Assembly (NCBI GenBank): GCA_945952585.1
Contig: CAMFII010000007.1
Coordinates: 62,001-126,000, forward strand
Direction of reading: 5' to 3'
DNA: 64,000 nt
Source of the DNA: an uncultured Rhodobacter sp.
GTDB taxonomy: Bacteria; Pseudomonadota; Alphaproteobacteria; Rhodobacterales; Rhodobacteraceae
The translations under genes and the position numbers were made by a program. The notes under the pieces were generated by a model that did not search any database, was not told where the DNA came from, and saw nothing but the letters and a program-made list of their open reading frames with translations. This document shows, piece by piece, positions 35,448 through 45,787 of the stretch. How positions within the stretch are numbered: position 1 is the stretch's first letter; each line of letters begins with the position of its first letter.

Positions 35448-36130
35448 CAGGCCGCCTGCCGGGACGACAGCTCTTCCCAGGCCTCGTTGATGGCGATCAG
35501 CCGGCGTTCCGCCAGCCGCAGCGCCTCTTCCGGCACACCGCGGGCGATCATCCGGTCGGGATGGCAATCGCGCACCGCCTGTTTCCATGCGGCGCGGGCC
35601 TGGTCGATCGTGGCATCGGGCGGGATGCCGAGGATGTCATGCGGGTCCTTCGGCGCATCTGGCACGAAATGGGCCCGGATCGCCCGGAAGGCCCGCTCAT
35701 CCAGCCCGAAGATCCCGGCCACTTCGTGCAGGAATTCCTCTTCGGCGGGATGATAGGCGCCATCCGCGACCGCGATATAGAACAGCCCCTCCATCAGATC
35801 GGTCAGGACGGCGCGGTCCTCGCGGAACATGGCGGCGACCTTGCGCGCATAGGCATCGAACCCGGCAACGTCCTGCCGCGCCAGGTTGAAGACGCGGGCG
35901 GCGTTCTGTTCCTCGCCGGGCGGGATGGCGAAGACCTGGCGGAAGGCCGACACCTCGTCACGCGTCACCGTGCCATCGGCCTTGGCCATCTTCGCGCCAA
36001 GCGCGATCACGGCGATGGTGAAGGCCACCGATCGCTCCGGCGGGGTGCGCAGCTTGTCGAAGACAGCGGAAAGCCCCTCGCCAGAGACGAGGGCCGCCAG
36101 GGCGTCGGCGATGCGGGTCCAGATCGACAT
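35447..36130 (-). CDS. TerB and J-domain (DnaJ-like) co-chaperone
   Basis: This 227-residue protein has an N-terminal TerB-like helical domain (KADGTVTRDEVSAF and ADGAYHPAEEEFL, with acidic metal-like residues) and a C-terminal J domain (residues 160-225) with intact HPD (CHPDRM). The order matches the cytoplasmic part of DjlA, but no transmembrane segment is present. It should stimulate DnaK ATPase. It is translationally coupled to the EEP hydrolase. Confidence 0.88.
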   Translation of the reverse strand: MSIWTRIADALAALVSGEGLSAVFDKLRTPPERSVAFTIAVIALGAKMAKADGTVTRDEVSAFRQVFAIPPGEEQNAARVFNLARQDVAGFDAYARKVAAMFREDRAVLTDLMEGLFYIAVADGAYHPAEEEFLHEVAGIFGLDERAFRAIRAHFVPDAPKDPHDILGIPPDATIDQARAAWKQAVRDCHPDRMIARGVPEEALRLAERRLIAINEAWEELSSRQAA

Positions 36131-36161
36131 GGACCCAGCATAGAGAAGCCGTGGCGCGCTG

Positions 36162-36650
36162 TCAGGAGAGGAATTTCTGCATCAGCACAAGGTCGAGCCA
36201 GCGCCCGAACTTCCAGCCGGTCTGGGGCAGGAGACCTGCCTCGCGGTAGCCCATGGCTGCATGGAAGGCGCGTCCTGCGACGTTTTCGGCCGCGACGCCG
36301 GCAAAGATCGAATGCGCGCCGCCCGCCCGGGCGTGGTCCTCGACCGCGGTCAGAAGCGCGCGGCCAAGCCCGGCGCCCGAGGCATCGGGGCGCAGCAGGA
36401 TCGTGTGCTCCATGCAGCGCGCATAGCCGTCGCCGCCCCGGAACTGCGCGTAGGTGGCAAAGCCAAGCACCTCGCCGCTTCGCCTGGCGACGAAGAAGGC
36501 CGGCCGGGTGGCGATCATCGCCTCGACTTCGGCTTGGGTCTTTTCGGTCGAGGCGAAGTTGACGACGGTGTGGCGGATGTAATGGTTGTAGATCGCCTGG
36601 ACCGCGGGTGCATCCTGTGCAGCAGCGGTCCCGATCGTCACAGGAAGCAT
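36162..36650 (-). CDS. GNAT-family N-acetyltransferase (phosphinothricin-type)
   Basis: This 162-residue acetyltransferase resembles the PAT/MnaT/YncA group. It has YNHYIRHT near the start, GFATYAQFR, the acetyl-CoA loop GAGLGRAL, and an N-linked FAGVAAENV near the C-terminus. It probably acetylates an amino acid or amino-acid analogue. The ATG at 36650 lies 13 bases inside the VOC gene, so the two are co-translated. Confidence 0.85.
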   Translation of the reverse strand: MLPVTIGTAAAQDAPAVQAIYNHYIRHTVVNFASTEKTQAEVEAMIATRPAFFVARRSGEVLGFATYAQFRGGDGYARCMEHTILLRPDASGAGLGRALLTAVEDHARAGGAHSIFAGVAAENVAGRAFHAAMGYREAGLLPQTGWKFGRWLDLVLMQKFLS

Positions 36651-37246
36651 TCGCCGTTCGGCCCGTGGAACTCGGCCCGGATCGCCTTTTGCGCGCCCTC
36701 GACGATTGCCACGCGCGGATCGTGGAACCGCCCTTCGAGATCGTGGCGCAACGCGCCGGCCCGGGGATGGATCACCTCGAGCCGGACCAGTCGCAACCCG
36801 CTGTCGGGGATGTGGTGGATCGGGTGATCGGTGCCTTCCCAATGGATCAGCGCGGGGAAGGCATCGTCATAGGGCAGCTTCCCGTCATCGGGAATTGCCA
36901 TCTGCCAGTGCAGGCTTCCACGCTCCAGCTTCACCGGATGGCCGATTCCCTCGGGGCCGGCGGCGATTTCCGACTTGAGGTTTTCGCACGCAACGATCCA
37001 GTTTGTCAGCCGCGGCTCCCCGGCAAGATTGTCCAGATCGAACCAACGTGGCCAATCGGGCTTAGGCGCCTCGGGGTCGATCGCGATGATTTCCAGATAG
37101 ATGTCGCCCAGGCCGACCAGCAGGTTGTGCGTGCCCATATGCCGATGCCGCCCGCCCGCCACCGGTGTCACGCCAAGGGCCAGCTCCACATGGCGGGCGC
37201 CATCTTCCAGCGTGGCGGCGGACAGGGCGATATGATCGAGACGCAT
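36638..37246 (-). CDS. VOC/glyoxalase-like protein
   Basis: This 202-residue protein begins with a VOC motif (RLDHIALSA, metal His5) and contains several His/Glu residues (HRHMGTHN, WEGTDHPIHH) that could complete a metal site. It fits the glyoxalase-like domain family (Glyoxalase_3 type). Its reaction is unknown. It starts 5 bases after the ppx stop and overlaps the GNAT gene. Confidence 0.8.
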   Translation of the reverse strand: MRLDHIALSAATLEDGARHVELALGVTPVAGGRHRHMGTHNLLVGLGDIYLEIIAIDPEAPKPDWPRWFDLDNLAGEPRLTNWIVACENLKSEIAAGPEGIGHPVKLERGSLHWQMAIPDDGKLPYDDAFPALIHWEGTDHPIHHIPDSGLRLVRLEVIHPRAGALRHDLEGRFHDPRVAIVEGAQKAIRAEFHGPNGECFL

Positions 37247-37251
37247 CGAAG

Positions 37252-38799
37252 TCAGGCTTTCTGCAGAGTGATAGAGGGGGTGGCGCGCAGGGCTTGCGCA
37301 AAGGAGGTGAAGCGGGCCTGCGCCACCTCGCCGAAAAGGCCGACGCCAAGCGGGCTGAGGCTCAGTTCGATCGTGCCGCGCTTGCGGTCAATATGGAGGG
37401 ACCCGGCCTTGCCCGGATCCGAGACCGAGAACATCGCCCCAAAGCGCATCGCCTTGCCCAGAACCTCGGCTTCGCGCACGCGGTCGTCGTCGAGCAGGCG
37501 GAAGAGCGGCTCCATCCGCGACCCGGCGCGCGAGTTCTTGTAGCGGTGCAGAAGCGCGAGGCCGAGGAAGACCCGGCCCGGATGGTCGAGCCCGCCCAGG
37601 TTGGCGCGCGTCGCGTTGTCGAAACAGATCTCGGCGCGGTAATCGGGGTGGGCGCGCCAGGCGGTGTCGTGCAGAAGGCAGGCGGCCTTGATGAGGCGCA
37701 ACTGATCGGGGGGCGTGTCCTCGTACAGGGGCGCGAGGAAGGCGAACAGCTTCTTGCCAAAGCCGGGAATGCGCGACGAGGTCGCCTCCATCACCCGCGC
37801 CGCCTCGATCAGCGGGTCGCGGGCGCGCAGACCCTCTGACATTTGTTCGTAAAGCAGCCCCTCGCGGATGCCGTAGGCCGAGACATCGACCTCGCGCGGG
37901 CGAAAGGTGGTGATGAGGCCGCGCAGGACTTCGCAGGCGAGCGGGACAAGGTCCATCCGCTCCTGCGAGGTTCCGGTCTGCGCCCGCAGCGCCGCTTGAT
38001 CGCCCGAAGCGATCCAGTCGAGCGTCTCGAGCAGATGGTCAGGCATCATGCGGTATTCGTGCAGGACGGTCAGCGGATAGGACCGGCGCAGCATGTCGAG
38101 CCGCGCGATCACCCGCCACGAGCCGCCGACAAGGTAGAGACGGGGCGACTCCTCGGTGAAGAGGGGTCGCATCTTGTCGAGGATCCCTGCGATATGCGCC
38201 TTGCGCGCCTTGGCGCCGCCCTTGACCTGCTGGAGCCGGAACGGACCGAGCGGCGAAGTCGCGCGCTTGCCGACCCGGCCTTCGCCGACCTCGGCCAGCT
38301 CCATCGAGTTGCCGCCGATGTCCGAGACAATACCACGCGCATCGGGCCAGCCCAGAAGTACGCCTTGGGCCGAGATGCGCGCCTCTTCATCGCCGGAGAT
38401 CACGAACATCTTCAGGCCGGTTTCCTTGAGCACCTGCGCCTGGAACTCCGGCCCGTCAATCGCCTCGCGAACGGCAGCGGTAGCGACGACGCGCAGGGGC
38501 GAGATGCCCATGCCGTCGGCCAGAAGGGCGAAACGTTTCAAGGCGATAAGTGCGCGTTCGCGGCCGCGGGGGTTCAGACGGCCCGTCTCGACCAGACCGG
38601 CGCCAAGGCCGCACATGACCTTCTCGTTGTAGAAATAGGCAGGGCTTCGGGCCGCACCGTCAAAGACCACCATCCGCACCGAGTTGGAGCCGACATCGAC
38701 CACCCCCACGCGGCTGAGCGCCCGTGCCGAGGGGTCCTCCAGGATCGGGCGGCCATAGGGGCCCCAGTCATCCTCCGATTCCCTGCCCTTGTGCTTCAT
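37252..38799 (-). CDS. ppx: Exopolyphosphatase / GppA family
   Basis: This 515-residue protein of the Ppx/GppA family has an N-terminal actin-like ATPase fold (VDVGSNSVRMVVFD) and a second segment around DIGGNSMELAE. A long C-terminal helical extension follows, with an HD-like region (LLHDTAWRAHPDY). It probably cleaves terminal phosphates of polyphosphate. It sits directly downstream of ppk, as expected for a polyphosphate turnover pair. pppGpp hydrolysis is an alternative or second activity. Confidence 0.88.
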   Translation of the reverse strand: MKHKGRESEDDWGPYGRPILEDPSARALSRVGVVDVGSNSVRMVVFDGAARSPAYFYNEKVMCGLGAGLVETGRLNPRGRERALIALKRFALLADGMGISPLRVVATAAVREAIDGPEFQAQVLKETGLKMFVISGDEEARISAQGVLLGWPDARGIVSDIGGNSMELAEVGEGRVGKRATSPLGPFRLQQVKGGAKARKAHIAGILDKMRPLFTEESPRLYLVGGSWRVIARLDMLRRSYPLTVLHEYRMMPDHLLETLDWIASGDQAALRAQTGTSQERMDLVPLACEVLRGLITTFRPREVDVSAYGIREGLLYEQMSEGLRARDPLIEAARVMEATSSRIPGFGKKLFAFLAPLYEDTPPDQLRLIKAACLLHDTAWRAHPDYRAEICFDNATRANLGGLDHPGRVFLGLALLHRYKNSRAGSRMEPLFRLLDDDRVREAEVLGKAMRFGAMFSVSDPGKAGSLHIDRKRGTIELSLSPLGVGLFGEVAQARFTSFAQALRATPSITLQKA

Positions 38800-38865
38800 G
38801 CGCCTTCTCCGTCGTCCGGCGCGACCATGCCGTCCGGGGCGGCAGGGGTCAATCCTTGGCGGGCG

Positions 38866-41040
38866 TCAATCGGTGGATTGTGCGAGGCGCGGCACGTCCT
38901 TGGCCCCCGCCGTGCCCCGTCCGGAAAGCGACGGGTTCTCCATGAAGAACCGGTGGCAGTTGAACAGCGTCTGCTGCCCGTCGCCCAGATCGCGGTGGTA
39001 TCTGCCATCCGGCTGGAGGACCCAGCTTTGCGCCTCGTCCGCCATGTTTGCGACCATGATCTGGCTGACGATCTGTTCCTTGACGGTGGCGTTCTGGATC
39101 TCGACCAGCGTCTCGACCCGGCGCGTCAGGTTGCGGCTCATCCAGTCGGCGGAAGAGATGAAGACGCGCGCCTTCTTCGACGGCAGGCCCTGGCCATTGC
39201 CGAAGCAGACGATGCGGCTGTGTTCCAGGAACCGTCCCACGATCGACTTGACGCGGATGTTCTCGCTCAGCCCCTTGATGCCGGGGCGGACACCGCAGAT
39301 GCCGCGCACGACCAGGCTGATCTTCACCCCGGCATTGCTGGCCTCGTACAGCGCGTCGATCACGTCAGGCTCGATCAGGCTGTTCATCTTGGCCCAGATC
39401 GCGGCGGGCCGCCCTGCGCGGGCATGGGCCGCCTCGGCGGCGATCAGTTCCAGCAGGCGCGGCTTCAGCGTGATGGGCGAGATGGCGAGGTTTTCCAGTC
39501 CCTCGGGTTGCACGTAGCCCGACAGGTAGTTGAAGACCTTCGACGCATCGCGCCCAAGCGCCGGGTCGCAGGTGAACAGGCTCAGGTCGGTATAGATGCG
39601 CGCGGTGATCGGATGGTAGTTGCCGGTCCCGTAATGGGTATAGGTGACAAGGTTCTCGCCCTCGCGGCGGACGACCGTCGCGATCTTGGCGTGGGTCTTG
39701 TAGTTGATGAAGCCGTAGACGACATGCGCCCCGGCCCGTTCCAGCCGCCGCGACTGGCGGATGTTCGCGGCCTCGTCGAAGCGCGCCTTCAGTTCCACCA
39801 GCGCCGTCACCGATTTGCCGGCCTCGGCCGCCTCGCACAGCGCGTCGACCACGGGGCTGTCATAGCTCGTGCGGTACAGCGTCTGCTTGATCGCCAGCAC
39901 GTTCGGGTCGCGCGCCGCCTGCGCGATGAAGCGGATGACCATGTCGAAGGTTTCGTAGGGGTGGTGCAGCAGCATGTCCTTCTGCCGGATCGCCGCGAAC
40001 ATGTCGCCCTCGTGGTCCTGCACCCGTTCCGGCACCCGCGGGATGAAGGCCGGCCAGAGAAGATCCCGGCGGCTGTCGAGCACCAGTTCCTTGAGGTCGG
40101 CCACGCCAAGCAGGCCGCGCACTTCGACGACCTCGTCGTCGGTAACGCCGAGTTCCTCCATGATGAGGCCGCGCAATTCATCGGGCGCACCGGCCGAAAT
40201 CTTCAGCCGGATCACCTCGCCGCGCCGCCGGCGCTTCAGCGCCGTTTCGAATTCGCGCACCAGATCCTCGGCTTCGTCCTCGACCTCGATGTCGCTGTCG
40301 CGCAGCACGCGGAAGGTGCAATGGCCGCGATCGACATAGCCGGGGAAGAGCATGTTGAGATGCAGCATCAACAGCTCTTCCAGTGGCAGGAAGCGGTATT
40401 CGCCCGGCCGCGCCGGCAACGCGATGAAGCGGGTGATCTGCTGCGGGATCGGCAAGAGCGCCTGCAGCGGCCGGCCGTCGCGGCTGCGCTCCAGCTGCAG
40501 GCCAAGGCAGAAGCCGGTGTTGGGAATGAAGGGGAAGGGATGCGCCGGGTCGATCGCCAGCGGCGAGAGGATCGGGAAGACCTTGGCGAGGAAATGCGCC
40601 TCGAGGAACTTGAAGTCGCGCGAGGTGAGCTTGGACCGGGTCAGGATCGCGATCCCTTCCGCCTCCATCTCGCGCTTGAGCTTGTTCAGCGTTGTCTGCT
40701 GGGTCTGCATCAGCCGCCGCGCATCGGCGTTGATGAGCGCCAGCTGCTCGGCCGGGGTGCGGCCGTCCTCGGACAGCATCGCGTTGCCCGCGCGCGCCAG
40801 TTCGCGCAGGCCGGCGACGCGGACGGTGTAGAACTCGTCCAGGTTGGTGGCCGAGATCGACAGGAAGCGCAGCCGTTCCAGAAGCGGCACCTTGGGGTTC
40901 GCCGCCTCTTCGAGAACCCTCCAGTTGAAGGCCAGCCAACTAAGTTCGCGGTTGAAGTAGCGGGCAGGGCCGGTGATCTCGGCCTCGGGCAGGGGGATCG
41001 GCTGGGCGAAGGGAACCTTGAGGAAGTCGGCCTGGGTCAT
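38866..41040 (-). CDS. ppk: Polyphosphate kinase 1
   Basis: This 724-residue PPK1 has an N-terminal helical domain, the tunnel domain (RFDEAANI) and C-terminal catalytic segments containing the HYGTGNYHP (autophosphorylated His region) and SADWMSRNL. Length matches the family. I chose the ATG at 41040 (MTQADFLKV); the frame extends to 41211 inside hda but is not used. It makes polyphosphate from ATP and lies upstream of ppx in the same operon. Confidence 0.94.
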   Translation of the reverse strand: MTQADFLKVPFAQPIPLPEAEITGPARYFNRELSWLAFNWRVLEEAANPKVPLLERLRFLSISATNLDEFYTVRVAGLRELARAGNAMLSEDGRTPAEQLALINADARRLMQTQQTTLNKLKREMEAEGIAILTRSKLTSRDFKFLEAHFLAKVFPILSPLAIDPAHPFPFIPNTGFCLGLQLERSRDGRPLQALLPIPQQITRFIALPARPGEYRFLPLEELLMLHLNMLFPGYVDRGHCTFRVLRDSDIEVEDEAEDLVREFETALKRRRRGEVIRLKISAGAPDELRGLIMEELGVTDDEVVEVRGLLGVADLKELVLDSRRDLLWPAFIPRVPERVQDHEGDMFAAIRQKDMLLHHPYETFDMVIRFIAQAARDPNVLAIKQTLYRTSYDSPVVDALCEAAEAGKSVTALVELKARFDEAANIRQSRRLERAGAHVVYGFINYKTHAKIATVVRREGENLVTYTHYGTGNYHPITARIYTDLSLFTCDPALGRDASKVFNYLSGYVQPEGLENLAISPITLKPRLLELIAAEAAHARAGRPAAIWAKMNSLIEPDVIDALYEASNAGVKISLVVRGICGVRPGIKGLSENIRVKSIVGRFLEHSRIVCFGNGQGLPSKKARVFISSADWMSRNLTRRVETLVEIQNATVKEQIVSQIMVANMADEAQSWVLQPDGRYHRDLGDGQQTLFNCHRFFMENPSLSGRGTAGAKDVPRLAQSTD

Positions 41041-41071
41041 GGCAAAGCTGCTCGCGCTTTTTGCGGACAGG

Positions 41072-41752
41072 CTACTGTGCCGACCCTTCGCTGTCCAGCA
41101 AGGGGGCGGCAAGCTGTCGGGTGATCGGGCGACCCTCGGCCAGCGATCTGGCGTCAAGGGCCTCGACCAGATCATGGGCCGCTGCAAAGGAGCGATCCAT
41201 GCGGCTGACAAGGTAGGGGATCAGCGTCGGCGCGACGGTGATCTGGCGGTCGGCGAAGAGCTTGATCAGGACCGCCGAAAGCAGCGCGTCGTCGGGTGGC
41301 TCCAGCCGGGCCAGCGGAAAGGCCTGGACCCGGCTCAGGAGGTCGGGCAGCGCCAGCCCCCAGTCGCGCGCCGGGCTCGCGGCGGTCAGCAACAGCGGCT
41401 GGCCCTGCGCCGCTGCAAGGTTGTGCAGATGAAAGAGCGCGGTCTCGGCGACCCGGTCGCCCGCGATACGATCGGCATCCTCGACCGCAAGCGGGCCTGT
41501 GGTCACCGCGGTCGGGTCGAGGCCGGCCAGTGCCCCGGCATCGATGATCTGCCCCCCCGCCTCGGCCGCCCAGACATGGGCGAGGTGGGTCTTTCCCGAT
41601 CCCGCCGCCCCGAGCAGAAGCATCCGCCCGCCCGGCCAGTCGCGCCAGCCTCCGACAGTGGCGACGGCCAGGGCATTCGACGGGGAGACGAAGAAATCCT
41701 CGCGCCCAAGCGCAACGCGCGAGGGCAGATCGAAGGCCAGTTGCCGGATCAC
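41072..41752 (-). CDS. hdaA: DnaA-related regulatory protein HdaA
   Basis: This 226-residue AAA+ protein has Walker A GAAGSGKT near residue 50 and the DnaA-like Rrf/sensor region, but no DnaA domain IV. The clamp-binding-like QLAFDLP is at the N-terminus (residues 4-10), as in HdaA/Hda. It mediates regulatory inactivation of DnaA by the sliding clamp, preventing re-initiation. Its GTG overlaps the stop of the upstream permease gene (GTGA), so start choice is supported by coupling. Confidence 0.9.
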   Translation of the reverse strand: MIRQLAFDLPSRVALGREDFFVSPSNALAVATVGGWRDWPGGRMLLLGAAGSGKTHLAHVWAAEAGGQIIDAGALAGLDPTAVTTGPLAVEDADRIAGDRVAETALFHLHNLAAAQGQPLLLTAASPARDWGLALPDLLSRVQAFPLARLEPPDDALLSAVLIKLFADRQITVAPTLIPYLVSRMDRSFAAAHDLVEALDARSLAEGRPITRQLAAPLLDSEGSAQ

Positions 41753-42837
41753 GATGAGCTCTCGTCCTCCCAGGACGGGACCCTGGCGGTCTCGCCCCGG
41801 TAAAGCGGGCTGCCCTGATACTGGGCCAGTGCAAAGCGGACAAGCACGCCGATGACCGCCGCCACGGGCACCGCGACCAGCATCCCCACAAAGCCGAAGA
41901 GTGCGCCGAAGGCCGACAGGGCGAACAGGAGCCAGACCGGATGCAGGCCGACCGATCCGCCAACGAGTTTCGGCGACAGGATGTTGCCCTCGAAGAACTG
42001 GCCGACGGCGAAGATGCCCGCCACGAGCCCGATCGACCACCAGTCCCCCCAGAACTGGAACAGCGCCAGCCCGATGGCGAGCGCCCCGCCGACCAGCGAG
42101 CCGACATAGGGAATGAAGGTGATCGCCCCGGCGATGGCACCCACGACCAGTCCGAAATTGAGGCCGGCGAGCATCAGGGCGACTGCATAGAAAGTGCCGA
42201 GGATCAGGCAGACGCTGACCTGTCCGCGCACGAAGCCGGCCAAAACTTCGTCGATGTCGCGGGCGATCTGGCGGATCGTGTCGGCATGGTCGCGCGGCAG
42301 GTAACCATCGATGCGCGCGATCATCCTGTCCCAGTCGAGCAGCATGTAGAAGGCCACGACCGGAACCACGACGATGAAGACGACTGCCGAGATCAGGCTG
42401 AGCGCCGAGTTCAGGACGCTGTTTGCCAGTTGGGCCCCGCGCGACTGGATCCCTTCGCCGATCTGGGTCAGCGTCTGGCGGACGATGCTGGTGCTGTCGG
42501 CAAGCTCGGGGAAGCGGGCAAGCAGGAAGGTCTGCAACTGCTTCAGGATCGTCGGCGCTTCGTTGATGAGCGCGGTCAGCTGTCCGAAAAGGGTCGGGAT
42601 CACCGCGAGGACCATAAGAACGACGACCAGTGCAGCGCCGACCGTGATGACAATGACCGACATGACCCGGCTCAGGCCCAGCCGTTCCAGCCGGTCGGCG
42701 ACCGGATCGAGGAAATAGGCAACCGCGCCGCCGACGAGGAAGGGCAGCATCACGTTGCCAAGAAGGTAAAGCGCGGCGAAGAAGACCGCTGCCGCGATCC
42801 CCCAATACTTCACCTGTTCACGGACCGGCAGCGACAT
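41749..42837 (-). CDS. AI-2E/PerM-family permease
   Basis: This 362-residue integral membrane protein has about eight hydrophobic segments and the long amphipathic region typical of the AI-2E (PerM) family. AGGAG precedes the ATG at 42837. It is the first gene of the minus-strand run ending at the EEP hydrolase. The family is named for autoinducer-2 export, but the substrate here is unknown. The perM-hda order is common in alphaproteobacteria. Confidence 0.9.
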   Translation of the reverse strand: MSLPVREQVKYWGIAAAVFFAALYLLGNVMLPFLVGGAVAYFLDPVADRLERLGLSRVMSVIVITVGAALVVVLMVLAVIPTLFGQLTALINEAPTILKQLQTFLLARFPELADSTSIVRQTLTQIGEGIQSRGAQLANSVLNSALSLISAVVFIVVVPVVAFYMLLDWDRMIARIDGYLPRDHADTIRQIARDIDEVLAGFVRGQVSVCLILGTFYAVALMLAGLNFGLVVGAIAGAITFIPYVGSLVGGALAIGLALFQFWGDWWSIGLVAGIFAVGQFFEGNILSPKLVGGSVGLHPVWLLFALSAFGALFGFVGMLVAVPVAAVIGVLVRFALAQYQGSPLYRGETARVPSWEDESSS

Positions 42838-42971
42838 GCGGCACTCCTCCTGGATGCTTCCATATCGTCGCTTGGACCCGCCCATGCAAGCGCGGTGGCG
42901 GTCCTGTGCTTGCCTGACCGGAACCGATCGCCTAGACACGACCGCGACATCAGAACCAAGAGGCCCGCCGC

Positions 42972-44321
42972 ATGCGCCTGTCCCGTTACTTCCTGCCCGT
43001 GCTCAAGGAAAACCCTGCCGAGGCGCAGATCGTCAGCCACCGCTACATGCTGCGCGCCGGCATGATCAAGCAGCAGGCCGCCGGCATCTATTCCTGGCTG
43101 CCGCTCGGCTACCGCGTCCTGCGCCGGATCGAGCAGATCGTGCACGAGGAACAGCAGAAGGCCGGGCACATACCGCTTCTGATGCCCACGTTGCAACCCG
43201 CCGACCTGTGGCGCGAAAGCGGCCGCTACGACGACTACGGCGAGGAGATGCTGCGCATTACCGACCGCCACAAGCGCGACATGCTCTACGGCCCCACGAA
43301 CGAGGAGATGATCACCGACATCTTCCGGGCGAACGTGTCGAGCTACAAGGACCTGCCGCTGACGTTGTACCACATCCAGTGGAAGTTCCGCGACGAGATC
43401 CGCCCGCGCTTCGGCGTGATGCGCGGCCGCGAATTCCTGATGAAGGACGGCTACAATTTCGACATCGACGTGGACTCGGCGCTGCACGCCTACAACCGCC
43501 ACATGGTCAGCTACCTGAAGACCTACGAGCGGATGGGCCTGCAGGCGATCCCGATGCGGGCTGCCTCGGGCCCGATCGGCGGCGACAACACCCACGAATT
43601 CCTCGTCCTCGCCTCGACCGGCGAAAGCGAGGTCTTCTACGACGCCGCGATCACCAACCTGAAATTCGGCGACCGCGTCGTCGATTACGACAACCGCGCC
43701 GAATGCGCGGCGATCGTCAAGGAATGGACCACGCCCTACGCCCGCACCGACGAGACCCATGACGAAGCGATCTTCAACGCCATCCCCGAAGACCGCCGCC
43801 GCTCGTCGCGCGGGATCGAGGTCGGCCAGATCTTCTTCTTCGGCACCAAGTATTCCGAACCGATGGGCGCCTTCGTCACCAACGACAAGGGCGAGCGGGT
43901 GCCGGTGCAGATGGGCTCGCACGGCATCGGCGTCTCGCGCCTACTCGGCGCGATCATCGAGGCGAGCCATGACGACAAGGGCATCATCTGGCCGGAAGGG
44001 GTGACGCCCTTCCCGGTCGGCATCGTGAACCTCAAGCAGGGCGACGCCGCCACCGACGCCGCCTGCGACGCGATGGTCAAGGCGCTGACGGCCAAGGGCC
44101 TCGAGCCGCTCTACGACGACCGCGACGAACGGGCAGGGGCCAAGTTCGCGACGATGGACCTGATCGGCTTGCCCTGGCGGATCACCGTCGGCCCGCGCGG
44201 CCTTGCCACCGGCAAGGTCGAACTCACCTCGCGCCGCACCGGCGAGAGCGAGGAGATGACGCCCGAAGCCGCCGTCGACCGCATCGCGCAGATCTTCGCC
44301 GGGGTCAGAACTCCGGCGTAG
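42972..44321 (+). CDS. proS: Proline--tRNA ligase (short form)
   Basis: This 449-residue class II synthetase is the alphaproteobacterial form that lacks the editing insertion. Motif 2 ([16 protein letters not shown]) and motif 3 ([17 protein letters not shown]) are visible, with a C-terminal anticodon-binding domain ([13 protein letters not shown]). It charges tRNA-Pro in the cytoplasm. Without the insertion, editing of Ala-tRNA-Pro would need a separate ProX-like protein. A repeat with a hairpin follows its stop codon. Confidence 0.95.
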   Translation: MRLSRYFLPVLKENPAEAQIVSHRYMLRAGMIKQQAAGIYSWLPLGYRVLRRIEQIVHEEQQKAGHIPLLMPTLQPADLWRESGRYDDYGEEMLRITDRHKRDMLYGPTNEEMITDIFRANVSSYKDLPLTLYHIQWKFRDEIRPRFGVMRGREFLMKDGYNFDIDVDSALHAYNRHMVSYLKTYERMGLQAIPMRAASGPIGGDNTHEFLVLASTGESEVFYDAAITNLKFGDRVVDYDNRAECAAIVKEWTTPYARTDETHDEAIFNAIPEDRRRSSRGIEVGQIFFFGTKYSEPMGAFVTNDKGERVPVQMGSHGIGVSRLLGAIIEASHDDKGIIWPEGVTPFPVGIVNLKQGDAATDAACDAMVKALTAKGLEPLYDDRDERAGAKFATMDLIGLPWRITVGPRGLATGKVELTSRRTGESEEMTPEAAVDRIAQIFAGVRTPA

Positions 44322-44325
44322 AAGA

Positions 44326-44390
44326 GGGGGCTTTCCGCCCCCTCGCCCCTGTCGGGGCTCACCCCCGAGGATACTTTAGAGCAGAAAATG
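44326..44390. repeat. Dispersed intergenic repeat, copy 2
   Basis: Nearly identical to copy 1: the GGGGGC-TTTCC-GCCCCC hairpin, the GCCCC-TGTC-GGGGC hairpin, then ACCCCCGAGGATA and GAGCAGAAAATG. It starts four bases after the proS stop codon, so the first hairpin is well placed as its terminator. Confidence 0.88.
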
Positions 44391-44500
44391 TCAGCGGGTC
44401 ATGCCCAATGACGCAGCCGTGACTTCGGGCCGGGAGTCGGTCGGCTTGACCTTGGCCGCAACGCGCCGCAAAGGTGGCCCGCCGCAGGAACGGAGCCGAG

Positions 44501-45787
44501 ATGGCCGGACGCACTCCCCCTTTCGCCCCCTTTGAATGGATGATCGCCTGGCGCTACCTGCGGGCCCGGCGGGCCGAGGGCGGGGTCAGCGTCATGACCT
44601 GGATCAGCCTGGTCGGCATCACGCTGGCGGTTTTTGCGTTGATCGCGACGCTGTCGGTGCGGGCCGGGTTCCGGGCCGAGTTCGTCGACACGATCCTGGG
44701 CGCCAATGCCCATGTCACCGTCTATTCTGCCCCCTGGACGACCGATGCCGGGCAAGAGGTGCGGACCATTGCCGATTACGACGCCGTGGCCGGACGGATC
44801 GCCAAGATCCCCGGCGTCACCCATGCCGCGCCGCTGGTGAAGGGGCAGGTGCTTGCCTCGAAAGACGGGACCAGCACCGGGGTCGAGGTCTATGGCATCC
44901 GGCTTGCGGATCTCAAGGCGATCCCTCGCGTCGCCCAGTCGGAGGAGGCCTATGGCGACATCGACAGTTTCGAGCGGGGCATCGCCATCGGCTCGGGCGT
45001 GGCGCGCGAGCTTGGCGTCACCGTCGGCGACAAGATCAAGCTGATCTCGCCCGATGGCGCCCGCACCGCCTTCGGCACTAGCCCGCGGGTCAGCGCCTAT
45101 GAGGTGGTCTATGTATTCTCCGCCGGGCGCTGGGACATCGACCAGACCCGGGCCTACCTGCCCTTCGCCGAGGCGCAGAGCTTCTTCAACCGGGAAGGCA
45201 TGGCCGACGAGATCGAGGTGATGGTCGCCGATCCCGAACATGTCGAGGACCTCTCTCCGGCGATCGGGGAGGCTGGCGGGCCGCTGACCTATCTCTGGAC
45301 CTGGCGTGACAGTTCGGGAAGCTTCCTTCGGGCGCTGACCATCGAGGACAACGTGATGTTCGTGATCCTCTCGGTCCTGGTGCTGATTGCGACGATGAAC
45401 ATCGTCTCGGGCCTGATCATGCTGGTCAAGAACAAGGGGCGCGACATCGGCATCCTGCGCACGATGGGCCTGACCGAGGGGTCGATCCTGCGGGTGTTCT
45501 TCATCTGCGGCGCATCGACCGGGCTGATCGGCACGGCGATGGGGGTGATCCTTGGTTGTCTGTTTGCGATCTATGTCGACCCGATCTTCAGCTTCGTGAA
45601 CTACGTCTCGGGCGGCGGGGTCTGGGACCCGTCGATCCGCGGCATCTATGCCCTCCCGGCCAAGCTGCAATGGGGCGACGTGCTGTCGGCGGTGGTGCTG
45701 TCGCTTGGCCTGTCCTTCATCGTCACGATCTTTCCCGCCCGCCGGGCGGCGCGGATGAACCCGGTCGAGGCGCTGCGCTATGAGTGA
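44501..45787 (+). CDS. lolC: Lipoprotein-releasing ABC transporter permease (LolC/E)
   Basis: This 428-residue MacB/FtsX-type permease has one N-terminal transmembrane helix, a periplasmic domain of about 200 residues, and three C-terminal helices (ATMNIVSGLIMLV). It extracts mature lipoproteins from the inner membrane with LolD. I chose the ATG at 44501 for its GGAG; the frame opens 27 bases earlier. A single LolC/LolE gene is typical in alphaproteobacteria, so the protein may act as a homodimer. Confidence 0.93.
   Translation: MAGRTPPFAPFEWMIAWRYLRARRAEGGVSVMTWISLVGITLAVFALIATLSVRAGFRAEFVDTILGANAHVTVYSAPWTTDAGQEVRTIADYDAVAGRIAKIPGVTHAAPLVKGQVLASKDGTSTGVEVYGIRLADLKAIPRVAQSEEAYGDIDSFERGIAIGSGVARELGVTVGDKIKLISPDGARTAFGTSPRVSAYEVVYVFSAGRWDIDQTRAYLPFAEAQSFFNREGMADEIEVMVADPEHVEDLSPAIGEAGGPLTYLWTWRDSSGSFLRALTIEDNVMFVILSVLVLIATMNIVSGLIMLVKNKGRDIGILRTMGLTEGSILRVFFICGASTGLIGTAMGVILGCLFAIYVDPIFSFVNYVSGGGVWDPSIRGIYALPAKLQWGDVLSAVVLSLGLSFIVTIFPARRAARMNPVEALRYE

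Noticed and set aside
37843..41124. Plus-strand open frame of 1093 codons opposite ppx, ppk and part of hda
   Set aside because: It mirrors the coding of well-supported minus-strand genes and is rich in Arg, His and Gly without any domain; long antisense frames are expected in GC-rich DNA.
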